This document shows, in pieces, positions 15,503-15,804 of a stretch of DNA of 15,804 nt. Made by a program: the position numbers and the translations under genes. The stretch is taken from positions 1 to 15,804 of the forward strand of contig CAMBGO010000032.1 in the NCBI GenBank assembly GCA_945866165.1, in the 5' to 3' direction. The notes under the pieces were generated by a model. It had not been told where the DNA came from. It made no database searches and saw nothing but the letters and a program-made list of their open reading frames with translations. Numbering within the stretch: the first letter of the stretch is position 1; every line of letters begins with the position of its first letter. This DNA comes from Chitinophaga pinensis (GTDB taxonomy: Bacteria; Bacteroidota; Bacteroidia; Chitinophagales; Chitinophagaceae).

Positions 15503-15804
15503 ATGTCACAGAACAGAAGGAAATTTTTAAGCATCGCTGCACTGACTTCAGGGGCAATGTCCCTTTCAGGAAATCTATTTGCTGCCAATCGTTTGAAGGA
15601 AGAGGAATACGATCTTCCATCAAGCATAAGCAACTTGAAGCCCATGGTTGATGGGATTGTTCCCATCAGCGTTGAAGAAAGAAAACAGAGAATTACGAAG
15701 GCACAAAATTTGATGTCCAAGGAAAAAATTGATGCCATATTTTTAGAAGGAACTGCTTCTTCATTCTATTTTACAGGAATGCGGTGGGGACAAAGTGAAA
15801 GGAC
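15503..15804 (+). CDS. Tat-exported M24 family peptidase (creatinase/Xaa-Pro peptidase-like), N-terminal part
   Basis: The frame opens at the ATG at 15503 and runs without a stop off the window edge, giving 100 residues. The N-terminus reads NRRKFLSIAALTSGA, a twin-arginine motif (R5-R6) followed by a hydrophobic stretch, so the protein is probably folded in the cytoplasm and exported. From about residue 55, ISVEERKQRITKAQNLM then IDAIFLEGTASSFYFTG matches the creatinase-type N-terminal domain that precedes the M24 metallopeptidase fold. The catalytic domain and its metal ligands lie outside the window, so the activity (Xaa-Pro dipeptidase or aminopeptidase, or a creatinase-like amidinohydrolase) cannot be fixed. 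It starts 85 bases after kdgD on the same strand and may share its transcript. Confidence 0.75.
   Translation, partial: MSQNRRKFLSIAALTSGAMSLSGNLFAANRLKEEEYDLPSSISNLKPMVDGIVPISVEERKQRITKAQNLMSKEKIDAIFLEGTASSFYFTGMRWGQSER

Noticed and set aside
1..15804. CRISPR arrays, insertion sequences, transposase or phage genes
   Set aside because: No regularly spaced repeats, no transposase-like frames and no terminal inverted repeats with target duplications were seen.

Overview
The window looks like a chromosomal segment of a member of the Bacteroidota, most likely close to Chitinophagaceae/Sphingobacteriales. The evidence is a SusC/SusD pair, a FecR-type anti-sigma factor with its ECF sigma factor, A-rich leaders without clear Shine-Dalgarno sites, and lipoproteins with short lipoboxes. 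Species cannot be named from the sequence.

Layout. (1) Bases 1-140 are the 3' end of a structured RNA with a clear tRNA-like T-arm. It may be the end of tmRNA, but this is uncertain. A strong intrinsic terminator follows. (2) Bases 308-10644, minus strand, form a compact polysaccharide utilisation locus (PUL). In transcription order it encodes a FecR anti-sigma factor, a SusC TonB-dependent transporter with an STN signalling domain, a SusD lipoprotein, a lipoprotein with a TIM-barrel glycosidase look, and a large secreted protein with a GH42-like architecture. The last two genes are one base apart. (3) Bases 10841-11371, plus strand, encode the ECF sigma factor, divergent from fecR. (4) From about 11.5 kb the DNA becomes visibly more GC-rich. 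It carries plus-strand genes for D-glucarate catabolism: glucarate dehydratase, a GntP-family permease and 5-dehydro-4-deoxyglucarate dehydratase. These are followed by the start of a Tat-exported M24 (creatinase/Xaa-Pro peptidase-like) protein that runs off the window.

How it works together. In the PUL, glycan binding at SusC/SusD would signal through the STN domain to FecR in the inner membrane and release the ECF sigma factor, which would activate the PUL. The lipoprotein and the secreted protein would cut the glycan. Its identity cannot be read from the sequence, because neither enzyme falls in a family I recognise with confidence. In the second module, glucarate enters through the GntP permease, GudD dehydrates it to 5-dehydro-4-deoxyglucarate, and KdgD converts that to alpha-ketoglutarate semialdehyde. 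The dehydrogenase that would finish the route is not in the window.

The features most worth a second look are the two unclassified, translationally coupled hydrolase-like proteins, the hairpins between PUL genes, the divergent sigma/anti-sigma layout, the composition break between the two modules, and the M24 peptidase placed after kdgD.
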